Source: Bacteroidota bacterium
GTDB lineage: Bacteria; Bacteroidota; Bacteroidia; Chitinophagales; Saprospiraceae
DNA length: 64,000 bases
Direction of reading: 5' to 3'
Assembly (NCBI GenBank): GCA_020160935.1
Contig: JAIUPL010000016.1
Coordinates: forward strand, 87,390-151,389
Position numbers and translations under genes: made by a program. Positions 18,675 through 27,261 of the stretch are shown in pieces; position 1 is the stretch's first letter, and each line of letters starts with the position of its first letter. A model generated the notes under the pieces. It did no database searches, was not told where the DNA came from, and saw nothing but the letters and a program-made list of their open reading frames with translations.

Positions 18675-19673
18675 CTAGAAATAACGGGGCGAGGATACTT
18701 TTTTCACCTTAATGTTGAACTCATAAGCTACGACTAACTCCATGGAATTGGTTGTTGCTTGCCGCAATTTACTCAAAGTCAGGTCATAAGCGGCCCCAAA
18801 ACGCATTCCATTTTGCAAGTAATACATGGCCCACAAATTGGCTGAAGAAGCAGAGGAGCGTTTCTTTTCGACGGCCGTACGCCAGGACGCGCCGAGGCGA
18901 AACGTTTGACGAAACATCAGCGAACAATCCAGATCGAGTTCGGTGGGAGATCCCACGTTTTGAAACCGTTCGTCGCTGCGAAACGAACTGAACCAACCCG
19001 TGCTTTTTAGCAATAACGCCGGTTTCAGCACCATTTGTGCGTTGTCGTCGAGTGGAATAGATCCGCCAATGGTGGTGTAATAATGGCGGTAGGTTTTGGC
19101 ATATAACTCGAAATTGCCATCGGCAGCCCTGCGTAGGTCGTGCTCCACAAGGCGTGGGCTGCTGATACCTGCATAAAAATGGTCGTTGTAGAGAAACATG
19201 CCGGCACCGAAATTGGCCAACCAGCGGCTTTGCCTGTTTTGGAAAACCTCGTCGATGCCGTCTTCCAGAAAAACGTCGATCCAGTCGGCATGCCAGTTGG
19301 CGATGCTGGCCTGCAAACCGGCCGACAACTGCATTTTTTCGCCGATCGGAAAACGGTAGGCATATGCTGTTGCCAATTCAAACGTCTCGGTAGCCCCTAT
19401 TTTATCATGCAAAAGAATGCCTCCCAGCGCCACGCGTTTGCCCGACAAGGGAGCGTGTGCGCTGATCGTTTGGCCCACCGGAGCGCCTTCGATGCCCAGC
19501 CATTGCTGGCGGTGGGTAGCCGATACAGACAGGAAATCATTCAGTCCCGTGCAGGCAGGATTGAACAACATGGGATTGAACGAAAATTGTGTCAGCATGG
19601 GATCCTGCTGCGCAGACACGAAGCCGGGCAGCCAGCAAGCCAGCCAAAGAAGTACAAGTGTTGTTTTTTGCAT
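18675..19673 (-). CDS. porP: PorP/SprF-family T9SS outer-membrane protein
   Basis: 332 residues from ATG 19673; the frame stays open upstream but MQKTTLVLLWLACWLPGFVSAQQ is a clean signal peptide followed by QDPMLTQFSFNPMLFNPA, the diagnostic PorP/SprF start. The rest is a beta-barrel (GVLLHDKIG-type motif here ILLHDKIGATETFELATAYAY). PorP/SprF proteins are 14-strand outer-membrane barrels needed for T9SS export or for surface attachment of specific cargo. Paired with the PorE-like gene directly downstream. Members occur in many paralogues, so this may be a cargo-specific rather than the core copy. Confidence 0.92.
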   Translation of the reverse strand: MQKTTLVLLWLACWLPGFVSAQQDPMLTQFSFNPMLFNPACTGLNDFLSVSATHRQQWLGIEGAPVGQTISAHAPLSGKRVALGGILLHDKIGATETFELATAYAYRFPIGEKMQLSAGLQASIANWHADWIDVFLEDGIDEVFQNRQSRWLANFGAGMFLYNDHFYAGISSPRLVEHDLRRAADGNFELYAKTYRHYYTTIGGSIPLDDNAQMVLKPALLLKSTGWFSSFRSDERFQNVGSPTELDLDCSLMFRQTFRLGASWRTAVEKKRSSASSANLWAMYYLQNGMRFGAAYDLTLSKLRQATTNSMELVVAYEFNIKVKKVSSPRYF

Positions 19674-19856
19674 GAAAAAACCGTGTTTTTGAGCTGCAAT
19701 ACCAGAAACCGACAGCGGAAGGATTAGACGCAGAATTGTGCCAAACAGCACAGCGAAGGAGGGAAGAAGTAATAATTTTGAGAAGATTAACCTTTGAGGT
19801 GTAAGGTCGCACTACTGTTTGTTGGAATTCCCCGCAAATTTCGCAAAAATTTGCAC

Positions 19857-20663
19857 ATGCTCACACTCTCCGAAATATGGATTTATCCGGTCAAATCTTT
19901 AGGCGGCATTTCCCTCACCGAAGCGCATGCAGAACCACGCGGCTTGCGCTACGACCGCCGCTGGATGCTGACCGATGAAAACGGTCGATTTTTTACCCAA
20001 CGGGAAATACCGGAAATGGCGTTGCTCGGAACAGCCATCGACGATAGCGCTTTGCATATTTTCTGGAAAAACCGCCCGACAGAAAAAATACGCGTGCCGC
20101 TGGAATACGAGGCTGGCGAATTGCCGGAAACAGAGGTGCAAGTATGGGACGACACCTGCCTCGCCCGGGTGCTTCCAGCCCATATAAACAACTGGTTATC
20201 AGCCGCTTTGAAACAAAAAGTACAATTGGTGTATATGCCCGATTCTACCCGCAGGCAGACGGATCTGGCCTATACTTCCGAAGGCGAGCACGTCAGTTTT
20301 GCTGACGGCTACCCTTATCTGATCATCGGTCAGGCATCCCTAGATGCACTCAACGAACGGCTGGACACACCTTTGCCTATGAACCGTTTCCGACCCAATT
20401 TTGTGTTCACTGGTGGTACACCCCACGAAGAAGATGCGTGGACAGATTTTTCGATTGGAACGACCCGTTTCAGAGGTGTGAAACCTTGCGCCCGCTGTTC
20501 CATCACTACTACCGATCAGGATACAGCCACCCGGGCCGCCGAACCTTTAAAAACACTGGCTACATACCGGAATACGGGAAAAAAGATTCTGTTCGGACAG
20601 AATGTTATTCTGACAGGAGGGGATGGCGTGGTGCGGAGAGGGACGAAATTAAGTTATGAGTGA
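19857..20663 (+). CDS. MOSC domain protein (mARC/YcbX-like, without ferredoxin domain)
   Basis: 268 residues from ATG 19857 (MLTLSEIWIYPVKSLGGIS), the conserved start of the MOSC N-terminal beta-barrel; the open frame begins 63 bp earlier without support. GLRYDRRWMLTDENGRF is the family signature. The C-terminal MOSC domain has MNRFRPNFVFTG and the conserved GVKPCARCSITTTD, whose Cys would ligate molybdenum. Relatives (YcbX, mARC) reduce N-hydroxylated compounds with Moco. This copy lacks the C-terminal 2Fe-2S domain of YcbX and so would need a separate electron donor. Its stop codon TGA is within a GAGTTAT-type tract. Confidence 0.88.
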   Translation: MLTLSEIWIYPVKSLGGISLTEAHAEPRGLRYDRRWMLTDENGRFFTQREIPEMALLGTAIDDSALHIFWKNRPTEKIRVPLEYEAGELPETEVQVWDDTCLARVLPAHINNWLSAALKQKVQLVYMPDSTRRQTDLAYTSEGEHVSFADGYPYLIIGQASLDALNERLDTPLPMNRFRPNFVFTGGTPHEEDAWTDFSIGTTRFRGVKPCARCSITTTDQDTATRAAEPLKTLATYRNTGKKILFGQNVILTGGDGVVRRGTKLSYE

Positions 20664-20758
20664 TAAGTTATGAGTTATGAGTTATACTCACTTTGCTTTC
20701 GGTTACTCTAATGAAGAAGCCGAAAGCAAAGTGAGTATAACTCATAACTCATAACTCA
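20664..20758. repeat. 38-bp-arm palindrome of GAGTTAT heptamers between convergent genes
   Basis: Arms 20664-20702 and 20720-20758 match over 38 bp around a 17-base loop. Outer parts are tandem GAGTTAT heptamers; the inner part is a unique ACTCACTTTGCTTTCGG core. It completely fills the gap between the MOSC stop (20663) and the rho stop (20762) and could terminate both transcripts. Confidence 0.95.
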
Positions 20759-20761
20759 ATT

Positions 20762-22702
20762 TTACCTGTTCATCGACTCCAAAAACTCCTCGTTGCTGCT
20801 CGTATGCATCATGTGTTTTTTCATGAATTCCATGGCTTCTTCCGGCTTCATATCGGCCAGGTGGTTGCGCAGGATGAACATACGGGAGAGGGTATCCTTG
20901 TCGAGCAGCAGGTCTTCACGGCGCGTGCTCGATTTGGTGAGGTCGATCGACGGATAGAGGCGGCGGTTGGCCAGGTTGCGGTCGAGTTGCAGTTCCATGT
21001 TGCCGGTACCTTTGAATTCCTCGAAGATCACCTGGTCCATTTTGGAGCCTGTATCGATCAGGGCTGTCGCCAAAATGGTGAGGGAGCCGCCGTTTTCGAT
21101 GGCACGGGCGGCGCCGAAGAATTTCTTGGGTTTTTGCAAGGCTGTGGCTTCCACACCACCTGACAGCACTTTACCGGAAGCCGGCGCAACGGTGTTGTAG
21201 GCGCGGGCCATACGGGTGATGGAGTCGAGCAGGATCACCACATGGTGGCCACATTCGACCATACGTTTGGATTTTTCCAGCACGATATTGGCGAGGCGCA
21301 CGTGGTTGTCGGCGGCTTCGTCGAAGGTAGAGGCTACGACCTCGGCTTTTACGCTACGGCGCATATCGGTCACCTCCTCCGGACGCTCGTCGATGAGCAG
21401 CACGATCACATAGCACTCGGGGTGGTTTTTGGTGATGGCGTTGGCAATGTCCTTGAGCAGGAAGGTTTTACCTGTTTTGGGTTGCGCCACGATCAGGCCG
21501 CGCTGCCCTTTGCCCAGCGGAGTGAACAACTCGATGATCCGGTTGCCGAAATCGCGGCCGGTCGGGCTGGTGAGCAGGTTGAATTTGGAGGTCGGGAACA
21601 GCGGCGTCAGGTAATCGAACGGTACGCGGTCGCGCACGTCTTTCGGGTCGAGGCCGTTGATTTTGGATACTTTGAGCAGGGCAAAATACTTCTCTCCTTC
21701 TTTGGGCGGGCGAATGGCGCCGCGCACGGTATCGCCGGTTTTGAGGCCGAACAGTTTGATTTGCGAAGGCGAAACGTAAATATCGTCGGGGCTGGTCTGG
21801 TAGTTGTAGTCGGGCGAGCGCAGGAAGCCGTAGCCGTCGGGCATCATTTCGAGGGTACCCAGGCCTTCCACCACGCCGTCGAGTTCGACGTCGAATTTTT
21901 CCTTGGGCATTACTGGCATCACCTCGGCAGGTTCGGTGAAGGTTGTTTCTGCTTCCTGACGGGTTTCCTGCACGGGCGCCGCTGTCTGGCGGCGTTGAAC
22001 GAGCATTTCCTCGTCTTCCTCCTCTCCGGTTACCTGTGTTACAAAATCTTCGTCTTCCATATTTTGCAGGCGAGTGGCCTCCGGGTCTACCAGTGCAGGG
22101 TTGCCGGGGCGCTGGTCGCGGTTGCGATTGCGGTCACGGCCTTCCCAGCGGTCGCGGCGACGCATTTCGGGGTTCCAGCGATCGCGGCCTTGCTGGCGTT
22201 GTTCGCGGTTTTGTTGTCCGCTGTTTTGCTGAAGCGGGCGTTGCTCGCGGTTTTGTTGTCCCGCATTGTCGCGGTTGCTGTCCTGCTGCGGGCGTTGCTC
22301 ACGGTTTTGCTGTTGCTGTGGGCGGGGCTGCTGATTTTGGCTGCCTCGGCGCGGGTCGTTCCCCGGGCGCATCTGGCGTGGATCCTGGCGAACGCGCTGA
22401 GCAGGCGCTTCGGGTGCTTTTTCTACCGGACGCTGTTCTTCAGCCGACACGGGTTTTTCCACGTTGTCGTCGCCCATCACTTTTACTACTTTGCGGGGGC
22501 GGCGGCCGGTGGAAGGATTGGGTTCGTCGACCACGGGAACGTCTTTGTTCGACGATTTTTTTTCTATCAGGGCCTGTTCATCGAGGATTTTGTAGATCAG
22601 GTCTTGTTTGGCGATTTTGGCAGCGCCTTTGATGCCCAGTTTCTGGGCGATTTCTCTGAGTTCAGTGACCAGCTTGTCGTTGAGCTGCAATATGTCGTAC
22701 AT
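20762..22702 (-). CDS. rho: Transcription termination factor Rho with long disordered insertion
   Basis: 646 residues versus about 420 in E. coli. An N-terminal SAP-like domain ([20 protein letters not shown], 8-50) is followed by a roughly 190-residue low-complexity region (about 60-250) rich in Gln, Arg, Asn and Pro, with repeats of [10 protein letters not shown]. The CSD/RNA-binding domain follows ([18 protein letters not shown]), then the ATPase with Walker [12 protein letters not shown] and the Q/R-loop region. It is an essential hexameric RNA helicase that ends transcription. In Bacteroides thetaiotaomicron the corresponding disordered insertion is reported to drive phase separation; the same is plausible here but inferred. 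Monocistronic, convergent with the MOSC gene. Confidence 0.97.
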   Translation of the reverse strand: MYDILQLNDKLVTELREIAQKLGIKGAAKIAKQDLIYKILDEQALIEKKSSNKDVPVVDEPNPSTGRRPRKVVKVMGDDNVEKPVSAEEQRPVEKAPEAPAQRVRQDPRQMRPGNDPRRGSQNQQPRPQQQQNREQRPQQDSNRDNAGQQNREQRPLQQNSGQQNREQRQQGRDRWNPEMRRRDRWEGRDRNRNRDQRPGNPALVDPEATRLQNMEDEDFVTQVTGEEEDEEMLVQRRQTAAPVQETRQEAETTFTEPAEVMPVMPKEKFDVELDGVVEGLGTLEMMPDGYGFLRSPDYNYQTSPDDIYVSPSQIKLFGLKTGDTVRGAIRPPKEGEKYFALLKVSKINGLDPKDVRDRVPFDYLTPLFPTSKFNLLTSPTGRDFGNRIIELFTPLGKGQRGLIVAQPKTGKTFLLKDIANAITKNHPECYVIVLLIDERPEEVTDMRRSVKAEVVASTFDEAADNHVRLANIVLEKSKRMVECGHHVVILLDSITRMARAYNTVAPASGKVLSGGVEATALQKPKKFFGAARAIENGGSLTILATALIDTGSKMDQVIFEEFKGTGNMELQLDRNLANRRLYPSIDLTKSSTRREDLLLDKDTLSRMFILRNHLADMKPEEAMEFMKKHMMHTSSNEEFLESMNR

Positions 22703-23253
22703 GGTGGGGAAAAGGAGTTGTTAGCATTCGAGCGTGCATACGCCGCAGAGTGGGCGTTTCGAAACGCTGACGAGAGGTAGGAAATGAAGGTTGAACAAAA
22801 AAAGTAAAATCAAATGTTGAAAGAAACATCCGGTAGAGTTGCCTGGAATGGCCCCGAAAGGGTTCGAAGGGGAACTTATACGGACAAAAACGAATTCAGG
22901 ATGTGTACGCTGGAAAAACCGCCCGAAGCTACTTCCGAAGGAAAAAACGGCTGCATTGCGCAAAAACCACCTTGGGTATGGGTAATCAATTCGGGGGAAC
23001 GGCAGGTACCAATTTTTGGAATTGAACGCTGCAAAGATAAGCCTGTTTTGAAATTCGCTCTATCTTGCGCCGTTTTTTTCAGCGTTTGTGTTATATTTTA
23101 CAAAAACTCCTGTGGCATCCGAATCTGTTTGCCGCATTTTGAAAATATAGAACTCAAACGGCAGAAACAAAAAATTGTTGCAAATCCCTGTTTTCATTCA
23201 TTTTCAAATTACACTTACTGCCTGCTTTCAAGGCTTTAAAATCATACGCCATC
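22703..23253. promoter_or_regulatory. Divergent rho/serS intergenic region with rho -7 element
   Basis: 550 bp without a convincing gene. On the minus strand TATCTTTG at 23039-23032 is a perfect -7 element facing rho, but no good -33 box was found at 19-21 bp. If used, rho mRNA would carry a leader of about 320 bases, room for the autoregulation known for rho in other bacteria. No clear serS promoter could be picked. An open frame on the plus strand (22814-23239) shows no protein-like features. Confidence 0.4.
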
Positions 23254-24531
23254 ATGCTCCAACTCAAGGTCATCAGAGAAGATAAGAAGCGCATTGTCAA
23301 TGGTTTGCGCAAAAGAAACTGGACTGCGCAACAGGTAAAAATCATTGACGAGATCATCAAAAAAGATGACGAGCGCCGTGCCACCCAAAAAGAACTCGAC
23401 GACACCCTGGCCGAACAAAATCGCCTCGCCAAACAAATCGGCGCCCTCATGGGCCAGGGCAAAAAAGACGAGGCCGAAGCCATGAAAACACAGGTGGCCA
23501 ACCTTAAAGCACTCACTAAAACGCTCGAAGAGCGCAGCGAAAGCATCCAGCAACAACTCGACAACATGCTCTACTCGGTGCCCAACTGCCCGCACAAGAG
23601 CGTGCCCAAAGGCAAAACGCCCGACGACAACAAGGTGGCCAAAGCCTGGAAGAAGCCCTTCCCTACCCTGCCGGAAAATGCGCTCCCACACTGGGAACTC
23701 GCCAAAAAATACAACCTCTTCGATTTCGAACTGGGCGTAAAACTCACTGGCTCGGGCTTCCCGGTGTACCGCGGCAAAGGCGCCCGCCTGCAACGCGCCC
23801 TCATCCAGTTTTTCCTCGACGAAGCCGTGAAGGCCGGTTATGAAGAAATCCTGCCGCCGCTGCTCGTCAATGAAGACAGCGCCCGCGCTACCGGCCAACT
23901 TCCCGACAAGGAGGCCCAAATGTACAAGTGCGACGAAGATAACCTGTACCTCATCCCCACGGCCGAAGTGCCGGTAACCAACCTGGTGCGCGGCGAAATT
24001 ATCCCACAAAAGGATCTGCCTGTCACCATGACCGCCTACACGCCCTGCTTCCGCCGCGAAGCCGGCGCCTGGGGTGCGCACGTGCGTGGCCTCAACCGCG
24101 TACACCAGTTCGATAAGGTGGAACTCGTGCGCATCGAACACCCCGACAACTCGTACAAGGCCCTCGAAGGTATGGTGCGCCACGTGGAAAAACTGATGAA
24201 CAAACTTGAACTGCCTTTCCGCATCCTGCTGCTTTGCGGCGGCGATATGGGCTTCAACTCGGCCAAAACATACGACTTCGAAGTGTGGTCGGGTGCACAG
24301 CAGCGCTGGCTCGAAGTGAGTTCGGTATCGTGCTTCGAAACTTTCCAGAGCAACCGCATGAAACTGCGTTTCCGCGACGCCGATGGCAAAATCGAACTGG
24401 CGCACACCCTCAATGGTTCGGCGCTGGCGCTGGCACGTATCGTGGCAGCCCTGCTCGAAAACAACCAGACGCCGGAAGGGATTACGATTCCGAAGGTGCT
24501 GCACAAATACACGGGCTTTAAAATGATTTAA
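23254..24531 (+). CDS. serS: Serine--tRNA ligase
   Basis: 425 residues, the normal length. The N-terminal antiparallel coiled coil that binds the tRNA-Ser variable arm spans about 25-105. Class II motif 2 is PCFRREAGAWGAHVRGLNRVHQF and motif 3 is LNGSALALARIVAALLENNQ; the serine-binding TAEVPVTN stretch is present. It charges tRNA-Ser in the cytosol. The stop codon TAA lies in the first GATTTAA unit of the following heptamer repeat. Confidence 0.98.
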   Translation: MLQLKVIREDKKRIVNGLRKRNWTAQQVKIIDEIIKKDDERRATQKELDDTLAEQNRLAKQIGALMGQGKKDEAEAMKTQVANLKALTKTLEERSESIQQQLDNMLYSVPNCPHKSVPKGKTPDDNKVAKAWKKPFPTLPENALPHWELAKKYNLFDFELGVKLTGSGFPVYRGKGARLQRALIQFFLDEAVKAGYEEILPPLLVNEDSARATGQLPDKEAQMYKCDEDNLYLIPTAEVPVTNLVRGEIIPQKDLPVTMTAYTPCFRREAGAWGAHVRGLNRVHQFDKVELVRIEHPDNSYKALEGMVRHVEKLMNKLELPFRILLLCGGDMGFNSAKTYDFEVWSGAQQRWLEVSSVSCFETFQSNRMKLRFRDADGKIELAHTLNGSALALARIVAALLENNQTPEGITIPKVLHKYTGFKMI

Positions 24532-24660
24532 GATTTAAGATTACATGATTTGAGATTTTAGATTGCACGAGATGCCCTCCGTCAAAAAATCTAACATCAT
24601 GTAATCTTAAATCTTAAATCATGTAATCTTATATCTTAAATCAAAGAATCTTAAATCAAC
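24525..24660. repeat. GATTTAA heptamer palindrome between serS and murA
   Basis: Left side: repeats of GATTTAA, with GATTACATGATTTGAGATTT. Right side: the complementary TCTTAAATC and CATGTAATC words. The complementarity is imperfect but runs over about 40-50 bp on each side of a short core (about 24569-24590). It begins at the serS stop codon and ends three bases before murA, so murA would have no other upstream space for a promoter. Confidence 0.85.
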
Positions 24661-24663
24661 TCG

Positions 24664-25977
24664 ATGCAAGACTGTTTTGAAGTCATCGGCGGCCGGCCAC
24701 TCAGCGGCGAACTACACCCTCAGGGAGCCAAAAACGAAGCCCTCCAGATCATCAGCGCCGTACTGCTGACGGACGATGCGGTGACTATTTCTAATATTCC
24801 AGATATTCTGGATGTCAACAAACTGATCGAATTGCTCCAGGGTCTCGGCGTGACGGTAGAACGCCTGGCACCTGATACCTATAAATTTTGTGCTGGTACT
24901 GTCGATATCGAATACCTGCGCTCCGACAATTTTATGCGCGACGCCCAGCGTTTGCGCGGCTCGGTGATGCTGATCGGCCCGCTGCTGGCCCGCTTTGGTC
25001 GCGCTACCCTGCCCAAGCCTGGGGGTGATAAAATCGGCCGCCGCCGACTCGATACGCACTTTCTGGGCTTTCAGAAACTCGGCGCCGAATTCAAGTACGA
25101 CGACGAAAAAGACATCTACTACGTAGAACAACCACCGGAAGGGCTGCAGGGCACGTACCTGCACATGGACGAAATCAGCGTGACGGGTACTGCCAACGTC
25201 ATCATGGCCGCTGTGCTGGCCCACGGCCGCACCACCATCTACAACGCTGCCTGCGAACCTTACGTGCAGCAACTCTGTCGCATGCTCCAGCGCATGGGCG
25301 CCAATATCACCGGCCTGGGTTCCAACCTACTGCACATCGAAGGCGTGGAAAAACTCGGTGGCACCAACCACCGCTGCCTGCCCGACATGATCGAAATCGG
25401 TTCGTTTATCGGCCTGGCCGCCATGACACAATCGGAAATCACGATCAAAAACGCCGGCATCGAACACCTCGGCATCATTCCCTATACGTTCGAGCGACTG
25501 GGCATTCAGATCGACCGCCGCGGCGACGACCTGCACATTCCAGCGCAGGAACGCTATGAAATCAGCACCTTCATCGATGGATCTATCCTCACCATTTACG
25601 ACGCACCCTGGCCGGGGTTCACGCCCGACCTGATGTCGATTGTGCTGGTGACAGCCACGCAGGCGCGCGGCAGTGTGCTCATTCACCAGAAGATGTTTGA
25701 AAGCCGTCTGTTCTTTACCGACAAACTGATCGATATGGGCGCGCAAATCATTCTTTGCGACCCGCACCGGGCCACCGTCATCGGCCTCGACCGCCGTTAC
25801 CAGTTGCGTGGTATCGAAATGACCTCGCCGGACATCCGGGCCGGTCAGGCGTTGTTGATCGCCGCACTCTCGGCCAAAGGCAAAAGCGTGATCCACAATG
25901 CCCACCAGATCGACCGCGGATACCAGCATATCGACGAGCGGCTGCGGGCGATTGGGGCGGAGATAAAGAGAGGATAG
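24664..25977 (+). CDS. murA: UDP-N-acetylglucosamine 1-carboxyvinyltransferase (Asp active-site form)
   Basis: 437 residues of the EPSP-synthase fold. The N-terminus contains the substrate Lys/Asn pair in GAKNEALQII (Lys23, Asn24), and FMRDAQRLRGSVMLIGPLL is typical. The flexible loop reads LPKPGGDKIGRRRLD, so the Cys that fosfomycin alkylates (Cys115 in E. coli, GGCAIG) is Asp122 here. MurA adds enolpyruvate to UDP-GlcNAc, the first committed step of peptidoglycan synthesis. Asp at this position is known to keep activity while preventing fosfomycin attack (Mycobacterium, Chlamydia), so intrinsic resistance is expected. The end of the gene (EIKRG) runs into a GTGAGAG tract. Confidence 0.97.
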   Translation: MQDCFEVIGGRPLSGELHPQGAKNEALQIISAVLLTDDAVTISNIPDILDVNKLIELLQGLGVTVERLAPDTYKFCAGTVDIEYLRSDNFMRDAQRLRGSVMLIGPLLARFGRATLPKPGGDKIGRRRLDTHFLGFQKLGAEFKYDDEKDIYYVEQPPEGLQGTYLHMDEISVTGTANVIMAAVLAHGRTTIYNAACEPYVQQLCRMLQRMGANITGLGSNLLHIEGVEKLGGTNHRCLPDMIEIGSFIGLAAMTQSEITIKNAGIEHLGIIPYTFERLGIQIDRRGDDLHIPAQERYEISTFIDGSILTIYDAPWPGFTPDLMSIVLVTATQARGSVLIHQKMFESRLFFTDKLIDMGAQIILCDPHRATVIGLDRRYQLRGIEMTSPDIRAGQALLIAALSAKGKSVIHNAHQIDRGYQHIDERLRAIGAEIKRG

Positions 25978-26015
25978 ATAGAGGTGAGAGGTGAGAGGCG
26001 AGAAGTGAGAGACCG
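25978..26015. repeat. GTGAGAG tract with GTAGAGT word after murA
   Basis: Directly after the murA stop come GAGGTGAGAGGTGAGAGGCG and AGAAGTGAGAG, then ACCGTAGAGTGAACC. It is the same octamer family as at 5662 and 63897, and the same GTAGAGT word as in the long palindromes. Confidence 0.8.
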
Positions 26016-26071
26016 TAGAGTGAACCGCCTTTTTATGCACGGCTGACCAAATTTTATTTACATGGAGCGTT

Positions 26072-26104
26072 AAACCTATGGGGTTTTTGAAACCTCATAG
26101 GTTT
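26072..26104. repeat. 15-bp-arm palindrome AAACCTATGGGGTTT
   Basis: Arms 26072-26086 and 26090-26104 match at 14 of 15 positions with a 3-base loop. Its size resembles the 31-bp palindromes at 13253. It marks the left edge of the AT-rich patch. Confidence 0.8.
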
Positions 26105-26186
26105 TCAGCGCAAAAAACAAAATAAAAACTTAGAGCGTGTGGGATACTTATGAGACAGCCTCTTGATTTTTTTACGAAGTGGTAGT

Positions 26187-26399
26187 TTAATCAAATAGAG
26201 AAATTACAGGAACACTATCAGGCACTTTTCCGTAATCCAGAACAAGTTTTTTAAGCAGGGGCAATCCGGAAAGGGTATCTCTTATTGACAACAGTGTATG
26301 ATATTCAAAATTGTATTCGTTTACCTGATTGTCCATCGCTTCTACTTGAGAGAACGCATGTACAGGTATGATTAGAAGAAGAAAAATGACTACCTGCAT
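26187..26399 (-). CDS. Small secreted protein of unknown function
   Basis: 70 residues. MQVVIFLLLIIPVHAFSQVEA looks like a signal peptide cut after HAFSQ; the mature part (NQVNEYNFEYHTLLSIRDTL ... PVISLFD) is acidic and shows no family that I recognise. AT-rich compared with murA. It may be complete or the 5' fragment of a longer protein. The stretch from here to 26600 upstream shows nothing else coding. Confidence 0.45.
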   Translation of the reverse strand: MQVVIFLLLIIPVHAFSQVEAMDNQVNEYNFEYHTLLSIRDTLSGLPLLKKLVLDYGKVPDSVPVISLFD

Positions 26400-26614
26400 G
26401 GGTGATTTTTTGTCCTAAAAAACGCAACAAATATTCAAATCGGCAATTGCAGGCTGGAATCTCAGAATTCTGCTGCACCTGAGCCGCAGGCCGGAGACAC
26501 TGCGGCGGCGTTGCGCTTGGATGGAGTTGTTAAAGGCTGGAAGGCCTGATGCGGCGGAATTTCATACTTTTTATTTAAAGTGTTTTATGTTTTTCCAAAA
26601 AAGTGTCATAGTGC

Positions 26615-26645
26615 TTTGATTTTAAAACTAAAAAATGTACTTTTG
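26615..26645 (+). promoter_or_regulatory. Strong Bacteroidota-type promoter in the AT-rich patch
   Basis: TTTG (26615-26618), exactly 19 bases, then TACTTTTG (26638-26645), a full match to the Bacteroidota -33/-7 consensus. It points at the short ORF starting 26712, implying a leader of about 60 bases. Confidence 0.75.
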
Positions 26646-26711
26646 TACGAAATAAGCAATTGAGGCTTATTGCACTTATCACATTATTCTATCATTTAAA
26701 CAAAACCGATT

Positions 26712-26876
26712 ATGCCAAAAGTATCAAGAACGTGGCACAGTACCAAGCAGTCTGTCTAACACAACAACACGGCCTGCACTGAAGGTAACAACATCGAAAA
26801 AGAAAACCTTCGCGAAGGTACAGGTAATAAGCCCTTGTGCAGTCATTGTGCAAAACTTAACAGTGAAGGTAGATAG
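26712..26876 (+). pseudogene. Small 54-codon ORF interrupted by an in-frame TAA at codon 16
   Basis: ATG 26712 opens MPKVSRTWHSTKQSV, then TAA (26757-26759). The same frame then continues without a break as HNNTACTEGNNIEKENLREG and TGNKPLCSHCAKLNSEGR to TAG 26876. The second half looks like a real small protein: hydrophilic, with Cys residues in ACTEGNN and a LCSHC motif that could bind zinc. There is no start codon between the stop and this part. A strong promoter lies just upstream. It could be a nonsense-mutated gene, a sequencing error, or a leader peptide/readthrough design. The last 20 bases overlap the convergent gene at 26857. I do not recognise a named family. Confidence 0.5.
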
Positions 26877-27237
26877 TGCCTGTTTTAGAGTGTACTGAAA
26901 ACGTTAGTTCATTATATGGTTTATCCCAGTTTTCTCCAATGTTATCTCCATTTGTGGCATCCAAATAAACTGATGTTTTTCGGTACACTCTTTTTGCTTC
27001 ATACACATTAATGCTGTGAAGCATACACAACTCGTATGCTCGTATCAAATCAAATTCGTCTCCAAAAAATCGAATTGTTGGCACATCATAACAGTGACCT
27101 TTCCCACCTTGGCAAGATTCAAAAGTTTTAAAGCCGAATTTGTTCAAAAGAATGACGGCATCCTTGATCCCATCGTCTAAATTTTTTACCACATAGTCCT
27201 CTAAAGCGGATTTGGTAGATAGAATTTGGTTTTCCAT
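26857..27237 (-). CDS. Unknown 126-residue cytoplasmic protein of the AT-rich patch
   Basis: I do not recognise a family. No signal peptide or membrane segment. The middle has a conserved-looking block GFKTFESCQGGKGHCYDVP followed by TIRFFGDEFDLIRAYELC, in which the Cys/Gly/His pattern suggests a metal or nucleotide site. The C-terminus (ELTFSVHSKTGTIYLHC) is beta-rich. Base composition is AT-rich like its divergent neighbour, whose start lies 24 bp away, so both probably share a control region and were acquired together. Its 3' end overlaps the broken small ORF. Confidence 0.65.
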   Translation of the reverse strand: MENQILSTKSALEDYVVKNLDDGIKDAVILLNKFGFKTFESCQGGKGHCYDVPTIRFFGDEFDLIRAYELCMLHSINVYEAKRVYRKTSVYLDATNGDNIGENWDKPYNELTFSVHSKTGTIYLHC

Positions 27238-27261
27238 TGAGTTTCAAATTTAAAATAGGTA

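Noticed and set aside
21242..22780. 512-codon open frame antisense to rho
   Set aside because: Lies wholly opposite a certain gene; Ala/Val/Phe-rich translation is the typical shadow of GC-rich codons.
22814..23239. 141-codon open frame in the rho/serS gap
   Set aside because: Composition and residue pattern look random, and no homologous features are visible; the region is more likely the divergent promoter area.
23242..24504. 420-codon open frame antisense to serS
   Set aside because: Shadow of serS; no family features.
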